From: Caulobacter sp. 602-2
GTDB taxonomy: Bacteria; Pseudomonadota; Alphaproteobacteria; Caulobacterales; Caulobacteraceae
DNA: 64,000 bases
Assembly (NCBI RefSeq): GCF_011043625.1
Contig: NZ_JAAKGT010000003.1
Coordinates: forward strand, 1 to 64,000
Direction: 5' to 3'
Below the pieces are notes generated by a model. The model saw only the letters and a list, made by a program, of their open reading frames with translations, was not told the origin of the DNA and ran no database searches. The position numbers were made by a program, and so were the translations under genes. Shown here piece after piece: positions 25,135-33,645 of the stretch (position 1 is the stretch's first letter; every line of letters starts with the position of its first letter).

Positions 25135-26262
25135 ATGTCGCACAACACCTTCGGTCACCTGTTCCGCGTCACCACCTGGGGCGAGAGCCACGGGCCCGCC
25201 CTCGGCTGCGTCGTCGACGGCGTGCCGCCGGGCATCCTGCTGACGGCCGAGATGATCCAGGGCTTCCTCGACAAGCGTCGCCCGGGCAACGGCAAGTTCG
25301 TGACCCAGCGCCAGGAGCCGGACGCGGTGCGCATTCTGTCGGGGGTGTTCGAGGACGAGCGCACCGGCGGCCAGCGCACGACCGGCACGCCGATCAGCCT
25401 GATGATCGAGAACACCGACCAGCGCTCCAAGGACTACGGCGAGATCGCCCAGGCCTTCCGCCCTGGCCACGCCGACTATCCCTACTTCGCCAAGTACGGC
25501 GTGCGCGACTATCGCGGCGGCGGGCGCAGCTCGGCGCGCGAGACCGCCGCGCGGGTGGCGGCCGGCGCGGTGGCGCGGCTGGTGATCCCGGGCGTCACGG
25601 TGCGCGCGGCGCTGGTGCAGATCGGTCCGTACAAGATCGACCGGGCCAACTGGGACTGGGCGCAGACGCAGGAAAACCCCTACTGGTCGCCCGACGCGGC
25701 GATCATCCCGGTGTGGGAAGAGCACCTGGAGAAGATCCGCAAGGCCGGCTCCTCGACCGGCGCCGTCGTCGAAGTCGAAGCGACCGGCGTGCCGGCCGGC
25801 TGGGGCGCGCCGCTGTACGGCAAGCTCGACGCCGAACTGGCCGCGGGCCTGATGTCGATCAACGCCGCCAAGGGCGTCGAGATCGGCGAGGGCTTCGACA
25901 GCGCCGCCCTGACCGGCGAGGACAACGCCGACATGATGCGTCTTGGCCCCAATGGCGAGCCGGAGTTCCTGTCCAACCACGCCGGCGGCGTGCTGGGCGG
26001 CCTGTCGACCGGCCAGCCGGTGGTGGCCCGCGTGGCCTTCAAGCCGACCTCGTCGATCCTGATCCCCCGCCAGACCCTCAACGAGGCCGGGCAGGAGATC
26101 GACCTGCGCACCAAGGGCCGCCACGACCCCTGCGTGGGCATTCGCGGCGTGCCGGTGGTGGAAGCCATGACCGCCTGCGTGCTGGCCGACGCTTTCCTGC
26201 GCCATCGCGCCCAGACCGGCGGCGGCGCGTTCCTGCCGGGCGGCGGCGGCGAGCGGGTCTGA
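25135..26262 (+). CDS. aroC: Chorismate synthase
   Basis: Enzyme of 375 residues that makes chorismate from EPSP using reduced FMN, the last shikimate step. Visible signatures: [20 protein letters not shown] at the N-terminus, [36 protein letters not shown] and [13 protein letters not shown]. Start is ATG 25135, after a short 99-bp gap from lysA. Separate promoter or read-through from lysA are both possible. Confidence 0.97.
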   Translation: MSHNTFGHLFRVTTWGESHGPALGCVVDGVPPGILLTAEMIQGFLDKRRPGNGKFVTQRQEPDAVRILSGVFEDERTGGQRTTGTPISLMIENTDQRSKDYGEIAQAFRPGHADYPYFAKYGVRDYRGGGRSSARETAARVAAGAVARLVIPGVTVRAALVQIGPYKIDRANWDWAQTQENPYWSPDAAIIPVWEEHLEKIRKAGSSTGAVVEVEATGVPAGWGAPLYGKLDAELAAGLMSINAAKGVEIGEGFDSAALTGEDNADMMRLGPNGEPEFLSNHAGGVLGGLSTGQPVVARVAFKPTSSILIPRQTLNEAGQEIDLRTKGRHDPCVGIRGVPVVEAMTACVLADAFLRHRAQTGGGAFLPGGGGERV

Positions 26263-26278
26263 GGACATTCTTCAGAAC

Positions 26279-26409
26279 GCTCCCCCTGAAGGGGGAGCTG
26301 TCGGCGAAGCCGACTGAGGGGGAAGAGATTGCTGTTTCAGCAGCCGCTCCAACCTCACAGGACACTTCCCCCTCCGGCCCTTCGGGCCACCTCCCCCTTC
26401 AGGGGGAGG
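26279..26409. repeat. Palindromic intergenic repeat, family 2 copy A
   Basis: Arms CTCCCCCTGAAGGGGGAG (26280-26297) and CTCCCCCTTCAGGGGGAG (26391-26408) are exact complements, and each is a hairpin on its own. Inner arms GAGGGGGAAG and CTTCCCCCTC (26365-26374) pair as well. It separates aroC from the convergent small gene at 26421. Confidence 0.9.
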
Positions 26410-26420
26410 ACACGGAAGCC

Positions 26421-26636
26421 CTATCCCCGCCCCTGGCGTTCGCGCCAGTCTTCCGGGCGGGTGATCATCGAGGATCGCAGGAAAGGCGACTGGACGCGGT
26501 CGTAGTCGACGATGTCGAGGCCGCCGCAGATCCGGTCGAGCAGTTCGGCGCCGCTGAGATCGGGGACCGGCTCGCCGTGCAGCTCTCGCCACAGCGCCTG
26601 GGCCTCCTGTTTGATCATGTCTTCGCGGCGGGGCAT
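26421..26636 (-). CDS. Small conserved hypothetical protein
   Basis: Protein of 71 residues, MPRREDMIKQEAQALWRELH and so on, ending in FLRSSMITRPEDWRERQGRG. It is charged, without membrane segment or signal peptide. The first ATG at 26636 is used; ATG 26618 is an alternative. No ribosome site is strong. It sits alone between the family-2 repeat and an AT-rich stretch, and I recognise no family. The reading frame is clean and lies on the strand without a competing domain-containing gene. Confidence 0.55.
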   Translation of the reverse strand: MPRREDMIKQEAQALWRELHGEPVPDLSGAELLDRICGGLDIVDYDRVQSPFLRSSMITRPEDWRERQGRG

Positions 26637-26840
26637 CGGTCGGGTCTCTGCCTTTCGACAGAAGAAGCGCCGAACATTCGGACTCGTTCCTGACTTTTTT
26701 GTTTACAAATATTAAGCAAGCTGCGCCGACGCATTTTCGCCACAAGAACTGTCGGCCAGACGACAGCGTCTTCTGGTCGCGGAGATCGTAAACCTTTGAT
26801 CGGCTAGAACCTGCGGACCTTCGTTCCGCGAGTTTTCTTC

Positions 26841-27074
26841 ATGCGCGCTTCCCGCCTGCTTCTCGTTCCCGCCCTGCTGGCGATCGCCGTCGGCGCCCAG
26901 GGCTGCCTGGCCGCAGCGGCCGGAAGCGCCGTCGTCGGCGCGACCGGGGCCGTGGTCGGCACGGCCGGCAAGGTCGCCGTCGGAACCGGCAAGGCGATCA
27001 TCCCCGGCGAAAGCAAGAAGGACCGCGAAAAGCGCGAGTTCCGCGAGTGGAAGAAGGCCCAGCGCGGCCGCTGA
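26841..27074 (+). CDS. Small Gly/Ala-rich envelope protein
   Basis: Protein of 77 residues with a basic N-terminus and hydrophobic signal, MRASRLLLVPALLAIAVGAQ then GCLAAA. The Cys after Gly is a possible but imperfect lipobox (AQGC). A Gly/Val-rich segment SAVVGATGAVVGTAGKVAVG follows, which resembles small glycine-zipper proteins, and the tail is very charged (KKDREKREFREWKKAQRG). Function is unknown. It is preceded by an AT-rich upstream region (26690-26750) that contains TTGTTTACAAATATTAA. Confidence 0.65.
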   Translation: MRASRLLLVPALLAIAVGAQGCLAAAAGSAVVGATGAVVGTAGKVAVGTGKAIIPGESKKDREKREFREWKKAQRGR

Positions 27075-27077
27075 CCC

Positions 27078-27473
27078 CTACTCCGCCGCCTGCGGGACCT
27101 GGTCGCCGACCGCTACGCCCTGCAGGTAGAGCGACAGCGGCCGGATTTCGTAGGCGCCGGTCGGATTGGCCTCGCCCAGAGCGCGGGCCACGTCGAGGGC
27201 CTCGTCCATCGAGGCGCAGTCGACGATGTAGAAGCCCAGCATCGCTTCCTTGGTCTCGGCGTAGGGTCCGTCCATCACCACCGGCGGCTCCTGGCCCTTG
27301 ACCAGGGTCTTGGCCGAGCCGGTGAAGCCCAGGCGCCCGGCGGGACCCAGCTTGCCCTCGGCGTACAGCCGGTCGTGGACCACCGACAGGTTGGCCATCA
27401 CCGCCTCGTCCTCGGCCTTGGTCCAGCCCGAGACCAGATCCTGGTCGTTGTAGCAGAGGATGGCGTAGAGCAC
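27078..27473 (-). CDS. YCII-domain (DGPF) protein
   Basis: Protein of 131 residues with the YCII-related fold (ferredoxin-like, related to muconolactone isomerase), a family with DGPYAETKE in the middle, here in VVMDGPYAETKEAMLGFYIV. The DGPF motif appears as MDGPYAE. Members are often adjacent to sigma factors of the ECF41 group, but none is nearby. GTG 27473 is the start, supported by a GGGAG site; the frame continues upstream only as shadow. Role unknown. Confidence 0.85.
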   Translation of the reverse strand: MLYAILCYNDQDLVSGWTKAEDEAVMANLSVVHDRLYAEGKLGPAGRLGFTGSAKTLVKGQEPPVVMDGPYAETKEAMLGFYIVDCASMDEALDVARALGEANPTGAYEIRPLSLYLQGVAVGDQVPQAAE

Positions 27474-27538
27474 GGCGGGTCTCCCGGGTCGTTGGTGACG
27501 CGAGGGGTATCGCGACCAGCGTTCTCTGAAAAGAGCCC

Positions 27539-28021
27539 TCAGGCCTCCGGCGGCGACTCTACGACCGCTTCCGACGCAGGCTCCTCGTCGCCCGGCGCCT
27601 CGGACGGCGCGGGACGCGGGCGGCCCAGGCGCACGATCTTCTCCTCGGCGGTGCGGACCATGCGGGTCTGGTCGTTGAACTGCAGAAGTTGGGCGCAGAC
27701 CGGAAAGAAGCCGCCCGGCATGCGGGTGTCGATGCCCTCGCCCAGGCTCATCAGATAGACGCCCGCCGCCTGCAGCTTGCCCATGACCTGCAGCAGGTCG
27801 ACGATGTGGGCGGCGAAGGCGTGCAGGCTGGGAACCACCAGCAGGTCGCCCGGCCTGGCCGAGGCGATGGCCGCCTCCAGGCCCGGCTTGTGCACCGCCA
27901 GGGCGTAGCAGGCGTCGTGGTGCAGCGCCTGGCAGCCGGCCGCCGTCAGCTTGTCCGCCAGGGGTCCGTCGAAGGTCGCGCCCCGAACGGGCGGGACCCG
28001 GAAGTAGCCGATCATGCGCAT
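27539..28021 (-). CDS. Degenerate serine-recombinase N-terminal-like protein
   Basis: Protein of 160 residues that follows the resolvase/invertase catalytic-domain pattern along its length: MIGYFRVP for the usual IGYARVST, then AGCQALHHDACY, KPGLEAAIASARPGDLLVVPS and the stretch QLLQFNDQTRMVRTAEE. The nucleophilic Ser is absent (RVPP replaces RVST), and the LDRLGRS block is replaced by LHAFAAH. There is no C-terminal DNA-binding helix-turn-helix; the tail is acidic and Pro-rich. It cannot be a normal recombinase and is probably a domesticated or regulatory relic. Start ATG 28021. Confidence 0.75.
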   Translation of the reverse strand: MRMIGYFRVPPVRGATFDGPLADKLTAAGCQALHHDACYALAVHKPGLEAAIASARPGDLLVVPSLHAFAAHIVDLLQVMGKLQAAGVYLMSLGEGIDTRMPGGFFPVCAQLLQFNDQTRMVRTAEEKIVRLGRPRPAPSEAPGDEEPASEAVVESPPEA

Positions 28022-28103
28022 GCCGCGTGTGTGGCGAACTCCGCGCCGCCGCGAAAGGGGGCGACGGCGTCAAAGTCGGGGATAAACGAACGCGGCGACG
28101 AGG

Positions 28104-28221
28104 AACCTCCCCCTCTGGGGGAAGCGATCGGTGGGGGGAGTTGTTGTGAGATCGACCGACGTTTCAGAAGCTGAAAACGTCCCCCCGCCGGCCTTCAGCC
28201 GCCTCCCCAGAGGGGGAGCTT
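28104..28221. repeat. Palindromic intergenic repeat, family 2 copy B
   Basis: An interrupted inverted repeat with arms built of CTCCCCCTCTGGGG on the left and CCCCAGAGGGGGAG on the right, similar in design to 26279-26409 but with different arms. The middle contains GGGGGGAGT and an opposing TCCCCCCGCC. It separates the recombinase-like gene from queD. Confidence 0.75.
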
Positions 28222-28224
28222 CCC

Positions 28225-28593
28225 TTACAGCGTCAGCGCGCAGCTCTCGCCGATGGTCGGGCGCGACAGCACCACGCGCGACAGGCCGGGGAACTGCGGC
28301 TTCAGGCGCTCGGCGAAATAGAGGCAGATGCGCTCCAGGGTCGGGCTTTCCAGCCCCGGGCGGTCGTTGAGCAGCCCATGGTCGAGCTCGGTGGCGACGG
28401 CCTTGAGCGCGACGTCCAGGCTTTCCAGGTCGGCGACCCACCCGGCCGGCTGCATGACGCCCTTGACGCTGGCCTCGACGCGGAACGAGTGGCCGTGCAG
28501 GCGGCGATAGCGGTGATCGCCGGGGCCTTGCTCAATGTAGTGGGCCGCATCGAAATGCGCGGCCTTCGTGATCTCGAAGACGGGTTCGGACAT
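28225..28593 (-). CDS. queD: QueD-type 6-carboxytetrahydropterin synthase
   Basis: Protein of 122 residues in the queuosine pathway, normally converting dihydroneopterin triphosphate to 6-carboxytetrahydropterin. Zinc ligands are present in AAHFDAAH and LHGHSF, and the later acid-base pair in ELDHGLLND. The catalytic Cys, expected four residues before HGH, is replaced by Tyr (HRYRRLHGH). This is unusual and could mean altered activity or another base. It lies downstream of queE (71 nt gap) at the 3' end of queC-queE-queD. Confidence 0.88.
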   Translation of the reverse strand: MSEPVFEITKAAHFDAAHYIEQGPGDHRYRRLHGHSFRVEASVKGVMQPAGWVADLESLDVALKAVATELDHGLLNDRPGLESPTLERICLYFAERLKPQFPGLSRVVLSRPTIGESCALTL

Positions 28594-28664
28594 GGACTTC
28601 TTTTATGACTAGGCCTGGGAGGCTCTAGCGCGCGGTCCTGTCACCAAACCGAGCGCCCTATCCA

Positions 28665-29297
28665 TCAGGGCAGGCCGAGATACTTGTGTGTCTGGACGCT
28701 TAAACGCCATTTGGGGTGGGCAAGGCAATAGGCGACGGCCAATTGCGTGTTCCTGTCGCGGTCCGGGCCGTCCATCGGCTGCAGGTAGAAGCGCTCGAAA
28801 TCCATGTCCGCGAAGCGCTCGGGCATGGCCTTTTCCTGTGGGAAGACCAGCTTCAGCTCCTGGCCCGAGGTCTGCACCACGGGGGCGTCGGCCTTGGGGC
28901 TGACGCAGATCCAGTCGATGCCGTCGATGGCCGGCAGGGTGCCGTTGCTCTCCATGGCGATCTGGAAGCCGCGCGCGTGCAGCGCCTCGACGATCGCCGC
29001 GTCCAGCTGCAGCAGCGGCTCGCCGCCGGTGCAGACCACCAGGCGGTCGTCCGGACCGCCGGTCCAGGCGGCCTCGACGGCCGCGGCCAGGGCGTCGGCG
29101 GTGGCGAACTTGCCCCCGCCCTCGCCGTCGGTGCCGACGAAGTCGGTGTCGCAGAAGGTGCAGACGGCCTTGTGGCGGTCCTGCTCGCGGCCGGTCCACA
29201 GGTTGCAGCCCGAGAAGCGGCAGAACACGGCGGCCTTGCCCGCCTGGCCGCCCTCGCCCTGCAGGGTGAGGAAGATCTCCTTGACGGAATAGGTCAC
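28665..29297 (-). CDS. queE: QueE 7-carboxy-7-deazaguanine synthase
   Basis: Radical-SAM enzyme of about 210 residues that makes 7-carboxy-7-deazaguanine. The unusual CX14CX2C cluster motif of QueE is exact: a Cys in SGCNLWTG, then after 14 residues the Cys of [24 protein letters not shown] at the N-terminus, [15 protein letters not shown] and MESNGT follow. GTG 29297 overlaps the queC TGA (GTGA), giving coupled translation. It acts between QueD and QueC. Confidence 0.95.
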   Translation of the reverse strand: MTYSVKEIFLTLQGEGGQAGKAAVFCRFSGCNLWTGREQDRHKAVCTFCDTDFVGTDGEGGGKFATADALAAAVEAAWTGGPDDRLVVCTGGEPLLQLDAAIVEALHARGFQIAMESNGTLPAIDGIDWICVSPKADAPVVQTSGQELKLVFPQEKAMPERFADMDFERFYLQPMDGPDRDRNTQLAVAYCLAHPKWRLSVQTHKYLGLP

Positions 29298-30037
29298 GAG
29301 ACCAGCGCCTCGCGCCCGGCCGCGTCCCATTCGGCGTAGCCCTTCTCGCGCAGCTCGCAGGCGGGGCATTCGCCACAACCGTGACCCCACGGATGCAGCT
29401 CGCCGCGTTCGCCCTGGTAGCAGGTGTGGCTCTCGACCACGATCAGGTCGACCAGATCCTCGCCGCCCAGCTGCTTAGCCAGGGCCCAGGTCTGGGCCTT
29501 GGTCAGGTGCATCAGCGGCGTCTCGACGCTGAAGTTGCGGTCCATGCCCAGGTTCATGGCGCTCTGCATGGCGTCCAGCGTGTCGCGGCGGCAGTCGGGA
29601 TAGCCCGAGAAGTCGGTCTCGCACATGCCGCCGACCAGGGCGTCGATGCCCCGGCGGTCGGCCAGGGCCGCGGCGTAGATCAGGAACACGAGGTTGCGGC
29701 CGGGCACGAAGGTCGACGGCAGGCCCCGCTCGGTCATCTCGATGGCGCGGTCGGCGGTCAGGGCCGACTGGGCCACGGCGCCGAAGCTTCTGATGTCGAG
29801 CACGTGGTCCTCGCCCAGGCGATCGGCCCAGTGCGGGAAGCGGGCGGCGACCTGGTGACGGACGGCCTGGCGGGCCTCCATCTCGACCGAATGGCGCTGG
29901 CCGTAGTCGAAGCCCAGGGTCTCGACGCGAGCATAGCGCTCGAGCGCCCAGGCCAGGCAGACGCTGGAGTCCTGGCCGCCGGAGAACAGCACCAGGGCGG
30001 CGCCGGAGGGCGCGGAAGGCGTGAGGGATGCGGACAT
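29294..30037 (-). CDS. queC: QueC 7-cyano-7-deazaguanine synthase
   Basis: ATP-dependent enzyme of 247 residues that forms preQ0. The PP-loop is [29 protein letters not shown] is visible, and the C-terminal zinc site is [16 protein letters not shown] preceded by HTCYQGER. Start is ATG 30037. It is the first gene of queC-queE-queD. QueF and folE-type genes are not in this window. GluQ at 16698 uses the end product, queuosine tRNA. Confidence 0.96.
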   Translation of the reverse strand: MSASLTPSAPSGAALVLFSGGQDSSVCLAWALERYARVETLGFDYGQRHSVEMEARQAVRHQVAARFPHWADRLGEDHVLDIRSFGAVAQSALTADRAIEMTERGLPSTFVPGRNLVFLIYAAALADRRGIDALVGGMCETDFSGYPDCRRDTLDAMQSAMNLGMDRNFSVETPLMHLTKAQTWALAKQLGGEDLVDLIVVESHTCYQGERGELHPWGHGCGECPACELREKGYAEWDAAGREALVS

Positions 30038-30511
30038 GCCCGCTCCTCTACACGACCTTGCCCCCGGCTGGAACGGCGGCGCATGGACACGCGACGGCCG
30101 CCGCGCTCAGCAAACATCGTTTTGCGCTGTACCTTTTACGGGAATGAGCCAAGATACCCGGTGCGGGGGAGCGGATTTCCTCGCTGTATTCAGCATGTCT
30201 CCACGCCTGACGTTGCGTCAGGCGATACACCCGTTTTTCTAATTTCTGCGAAAACGCGAACTTTGAACAATAGGGTGACGTTGCGGAAAGTTAAAAGCCG
30301 TAACCTATCGCTGTTTACTTACAGCGCCGCCAGTTGACAGCCAAAGAACGCAAGTATGCAATCTCGCAAAGCCGAAGCAGGTCTGCCGGACACCTGCGCG
30401 CCGATCTCCGCAATGGAGATACGACAATGAAAACGTGCGGCGACGAGGAAACAACGGGACGCGGATAGGGGCCGCCAACAAGGCGTCATCGCGTCCAGGG
30501 AGGGATTTCGA
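30038..30511. other. Divergent intergenic region queC / TonB receptor
   Basis: This 474-bp stretch holds the promoters of queC (minus) and the TonB-dependent receptor (plus). It is AT-richer than its neighbours between 30100 and 30330. One clear hairpin is CGCCTGAC-N5-GTCAGGCG at 30204-30224 followed about ten bases later by a TTTTT run at 30234. I see no cobalamin-type riboswitch box and no preQ1 aptamer that I can support. Short open frames here look random. Confidence 0.55.
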
Positions 30512-33502
30512 ATGACGCAGACCCCGCGCTTGCGGCGCCTCTTGGCCATGGGCGCTTCCGCCGCCGTGCTGACCGCCGTGGCCGCCCCGGCCTTCGCCCA
30601 GACTCAGGTTCCGGCCAAGCCGGCCTCCGACAACGTGATCGAGGAACTGGTCGTCACCGCCCAGAAGAAGGAGGAAGCCCTCCAGGACGTGCCGATCGCG
30701 GTCTCGGCCTTCAGCCAGGACAGCCTGGAAGCCCAGAAGATCGACGGCGGCCCCAACCTGCAGCAGGCCATTCCGAACGTCAGCTTCGGCAAGAGCAACT
30801 TCACCAACAGCTTCAACTTCCAGATCCGCGGCATCGGCTCCAAGGGCGTCGGCGTCTCGGCCGACAGCGGCGTGGGCGTGCACGTCAACAACGCGCCCCT
30901 CCAGGCCAGCAACCTGTTCGAGGCCGAGTTCTACGACGTCGAGCGGGTGGAAGTGCTGCGCGGCCCGCAGGGCACGCTGTACGGCCGCAACGCCACCGGC
31001 GGCGTCGTCAACATCATCACCGCCAAGCCGTCCGACCGCTTCGAGGCCCTGGGCCGCGCCGAGTACGGCAACTACGACACCAAGAAGCTGCGCGGGATGG
31101 TCAACATCCCGATCGTCGAGGAGAAGATGGCCCTGCGCATCGCGGGCGCCCTGGTGCAGCGCGACGGCTTCGTCACCAATACCTTCAACGGCCACAAGGT
31201 CGACGACCGCGACCTCTATTCCACCCGCATCAGCCTGGCGGTGAACCCGAACGAGCGTCTGCGCGTCAACCTGATGTGGGAGCACTTCAAGGAAGACGAC
31301 AACCGCGCCCGCATCGGCAAGCAGCTGTGCACCAAGGACGACGGCCCCGCCACGGTCGGCGGCGTCGCCACCGGCACGTCGCGCCGCTACCTGACCCAGG
31401 GCTGCGCCTCGGCCAGCCTCTACAGCAACGCCGCCTACGGCACGGTCAACACCTCGGGCACGCTGTACGGCGTGCTGGGCAACCTGGTGGGCTTCACCAG
31501 CGGCGACCTGAACGCCGGCGACACGGTGACCAAGGACCTGCGCGAGATCGAGACCCGCTTCGACCCGATCTACCGGTCGACCTCGGACGTCTACCAGTTC
31601 AACTTCGCCTACGACATCACCGACCAGCTGACCTTCACGTCGCTGAGCTCGATCAGCACGGGCGACATCTATTCCAAGCAGGACTACTTCCGGAACATCT
31701 CGCCGGGCACGTTCAACAACACGGCCCTGACGCCGGGCGGCAACTTCAGCGATCCGCAGACCGGGACGGCCAACACCTTCCTGACCTACGACATCTCGAA
31801 ATCCAACGCCAAGCAGATCAGCCAGGAATTCCGCCTGCAGTCGGCCTTCGACGGGCCGGTCAACTTCAACATCGGCGGCATCTATTTCGACTACCGCGGG
31901 ACCACCGACTACTACGTGGTGTCGAACGGCCTGACGATCTCGGCCCTGGCGCTGAACTTCCAGAACACCGGCAATCCGAACTGCAACCCGCTGACCACGG
32001 CCAACTGCATCGGCATCGACACCTCAGCCAATCCGACGGGCGAGGGCCACAACTACTATGACAACCGCACGCCCTATCACCTGAAGGCCACGGCGCTGTT
32101 CGGCGAGGTCTACTGGCAGGCCAGCGAGGACCTGAAGTTCACCCTCGGCCTGCGCCAGACCCACGACAAGAAGACCTCGGACAACATCTCGACCGCCCTG
32201 CTCGCCCCCGGCTACGGCCTGATCACCGGCACACCGGCGCAGCAGAAGTCGGACTTCAAGGAACTGACCGGCCGCCTGGGCTTCGACTACAAGGCCAACC
32301 TGCCGTTCACCGACGAGACCCTGCTCTACGCCTTCTATTCCAAGGGCTACAAGGGCGGCGGCGCCAACCCGCCGGGGGCCATCGGCGTGGCCGGCGTGGC
32401 GGCGACCTACCAGCCGGAATTCGTCAACGCCTACGAGATCGGGGCCAAGAACACCCTGCTGGGCGGCAGCCTGCTGCTGAACGCCACGGGCTTCTACTAC
32501 GACTACCAGGGCTACCAGATCTCGAAGATCGTCAACCGCACCTCGGTCAACGAGAACATCGACGCCAAGGTCTGGGGCGTCGAGCTGGAAACCCTGTGGC
32601 AGCCGGTCAAGGGCCTGCGCCTGAACGCCAATGTCGGCTACCTCAACACCGAGATCGGCAAGGGCGTCACCTCGATCGACGTCATGAACCGCACCCAGAG
32701 CGACCCGGCCCTGACCCTGGTCAAGGCGGCCCGGCCGACCGCGGCCCTGGGCAGCAACTGCGTGCTGACCACCGCCGGCGTGGCCACGATCATCGGGGCG
32801 GGGCTGGGCGGCACCCTGCCGCTGGCCTGCGCCGGTCCCGGCACGGGCGCCAGCAGCTACTACAGCAACCTGGCCAACACCCTCTACACCCTGCCCACCG
32901 CCTCGGGCGGCGCGGGCCTGACCGCGGCCCAGGCCACGGCGGTCCAGACCATCCTGGCGGCGGCCGGGGGCCCCGCGGCTGGGGCCTCGACCCTGGCCGG
33001 GGCGCTGATCTCGCAAGGCTTCACCCCGGCCCAGGCCACCGGCCTCGTCACCGTGGCGCTGACGGCCAACACCCTGGCCAACAGCACGGGCCTCTACAAC
33101 TACGCCGCCGGGGCCTCGATCGACGGCCGCGCGGCCGACCTGTCGGGCAACGAACTGCCCAACTCGCCGCACTGGACCCTGTCGCTGGGCGCCCAGTACA
33201 CCTTCGACCTGCCGTCGGGCTGGGCCGCCACCGTGCGCGGCGACTACTACCGCCAGAGCGAGCAGTACGCCCGCATCTACAACACCGAGTACGACCGGCT
33301 GAAATCCTGGGAGAACGTCAACCTGACGCTCAAGATCGAGAAGCCGGAGCTTGGCCTGTCGATCGACGCCTATGTGAAGAACCTGCTGAACAAGACGCCG
33401 ATCACCGACGCCTACACCACCGACGACACCTCGGGCCTGTTCACCAATGTCTACACGCTGGAACCGCGCCTCTACGGGGTCAGCCTGACCAAGACCTGGT
33501 GA
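30512..33502 (+). CDS. TonB-dependent outer-membrane receptor
   Basis: Receptor of 996 residues for energy-dependent uptake of a large or scarce substrate (iron complex, sugar or similar). Signal peptide at residues about 1-29 (ends AAPAFA), TonB-box-like IEELVVTAQ, plug domain with IRGIGSKGVG, EVLRGPQGTLYGRNATGGVV, then a beta-barrel ending in Trp (GVSLTKTW). Between about residues 724 and 878 an Ala/Gly/Thr-rich, low-complexity loop is inserted compared with ordinary barrels. ATG 30512 has a good GGGAGGG site. It is followed by a strong terminator at 33533. Substrate unknown. Confidence 0.93.
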   Translation: MTQTPRLRRLLAMGASAAVLTAVAAPAFAQTQVPAKPASDNVIEELVVTAQKKEEALQDVPIAVSAFSQDSLEAQKIDGGPNLQQAIPNVSFGKSNFTNSFNFQIRGIGSKGVGVSADSGVGVHVNNAPLQASNLFEAEFYDVERVEVLRGPQGTLYGRNATGGVVNIITAKPSDRFEALGRAEYGNYDTKKLRGMVNIPIVEEKMALRIAGALVQRDGFVTNTFNGHKVDDRDLYSTRISLAVNPNERLRVNLMWEHFKEDDNRARIGKQLCTKDDGPATVGGVATGTSRRYLTQGCASASLYSNAAYGTVNTSGTLYGVLGNLVGFTSGDLNAGDTVTKDLREIETRFDPIYRSTSDVYQFNFAYDITDQLTFTSLSSISTGDIYSKQDYFRNISPGTFNNTALTPGGNFSDPQTGTANTFLTYDISKSNAKQISQEFRLQSAFDGPVNFNIGGIYFDYRGTTDYYVVSNGLTISALALNFQNTGNPNCNPLTTANCIGIDTSANPTGEGHNYYDNRTPYHLKATALFGEVYWQASEDLKFTLGLRQTHDKKTSDNISTALLAPGYGLITGTPAQQKSDFKELTGRLGFDYKANLPFTDETLLYAFYSKGYKGGGANPPGAIGVAGVAATYQPEFVNAYEIGAKNTLLGGSLLLNATGFYYDYQGYQISKIVNRTSVNENIDAKVWGVELETLWQPVKGLRLNANVGYLNTEIGKGVTSIDVMNRTQSDPALTLVKAARPTAALGSNCVLTTAGVATIIGAGLGGTLPLACAGPGTGASSYYSNLANTLYTLPTASGGAGLTAAQATAVQTILAAAGGPAAGASTLAGALISQGFTPAQATGLVTVALTANTLANSTGLYNYAAGASIDGRAADLSGNELPNSPHWTLSLGAQYTFDLPSGWAATVRGDYYRQSEQYARIYNTEYDRLKSWENVNLTLKIEKPELGLSIDAYVKNLLNKTPITDAYTTDDTSGLFTNVYTLEPRLYGVSLTKTW

Positions 33503-33532
33503 ACCTGATCGGGCCGGATCGGCTCGAGAAGG

Positions 33533-33570
33533 GGGGCGGCGGATGCAAATCCGCCGCCCCTTTTGCTTTC
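33533..33570 (+). terminator. Rho-independent terminator of TonB-receptor gene
   Basis: Perfect 12-bp stem GGGGCGGCGGAT (33533-33544) / ATCCGCCGCCCC (33549-33560) with a GCAA tetraloop, followed by TTTT and further T-rich sequence. Confidence 0.9.
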
Positions 33571-33645
33571 AGCGCTGTGACTTAACGACTCTGCAAGGCC
33601 AAGTCGTCCAAGCTGTGAATTCCCCGACGCCCAGCCCCCGGCCGC

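Noticed and set aside
23704..26268. 854-codon minus-strand open frame opposite lysA and aroC
   Set aside because: Both plus-strand genes are intact enzymes with signature motifs, and the antisense product has no recognisable domain.
30038..30511. preQ1 or cobalamin riboswitch upstream of queC or the TonB receptor
   Set aside because: The conserved boxes of these aptamers were not found; only one simple hairpin at 30204-30224 is present.
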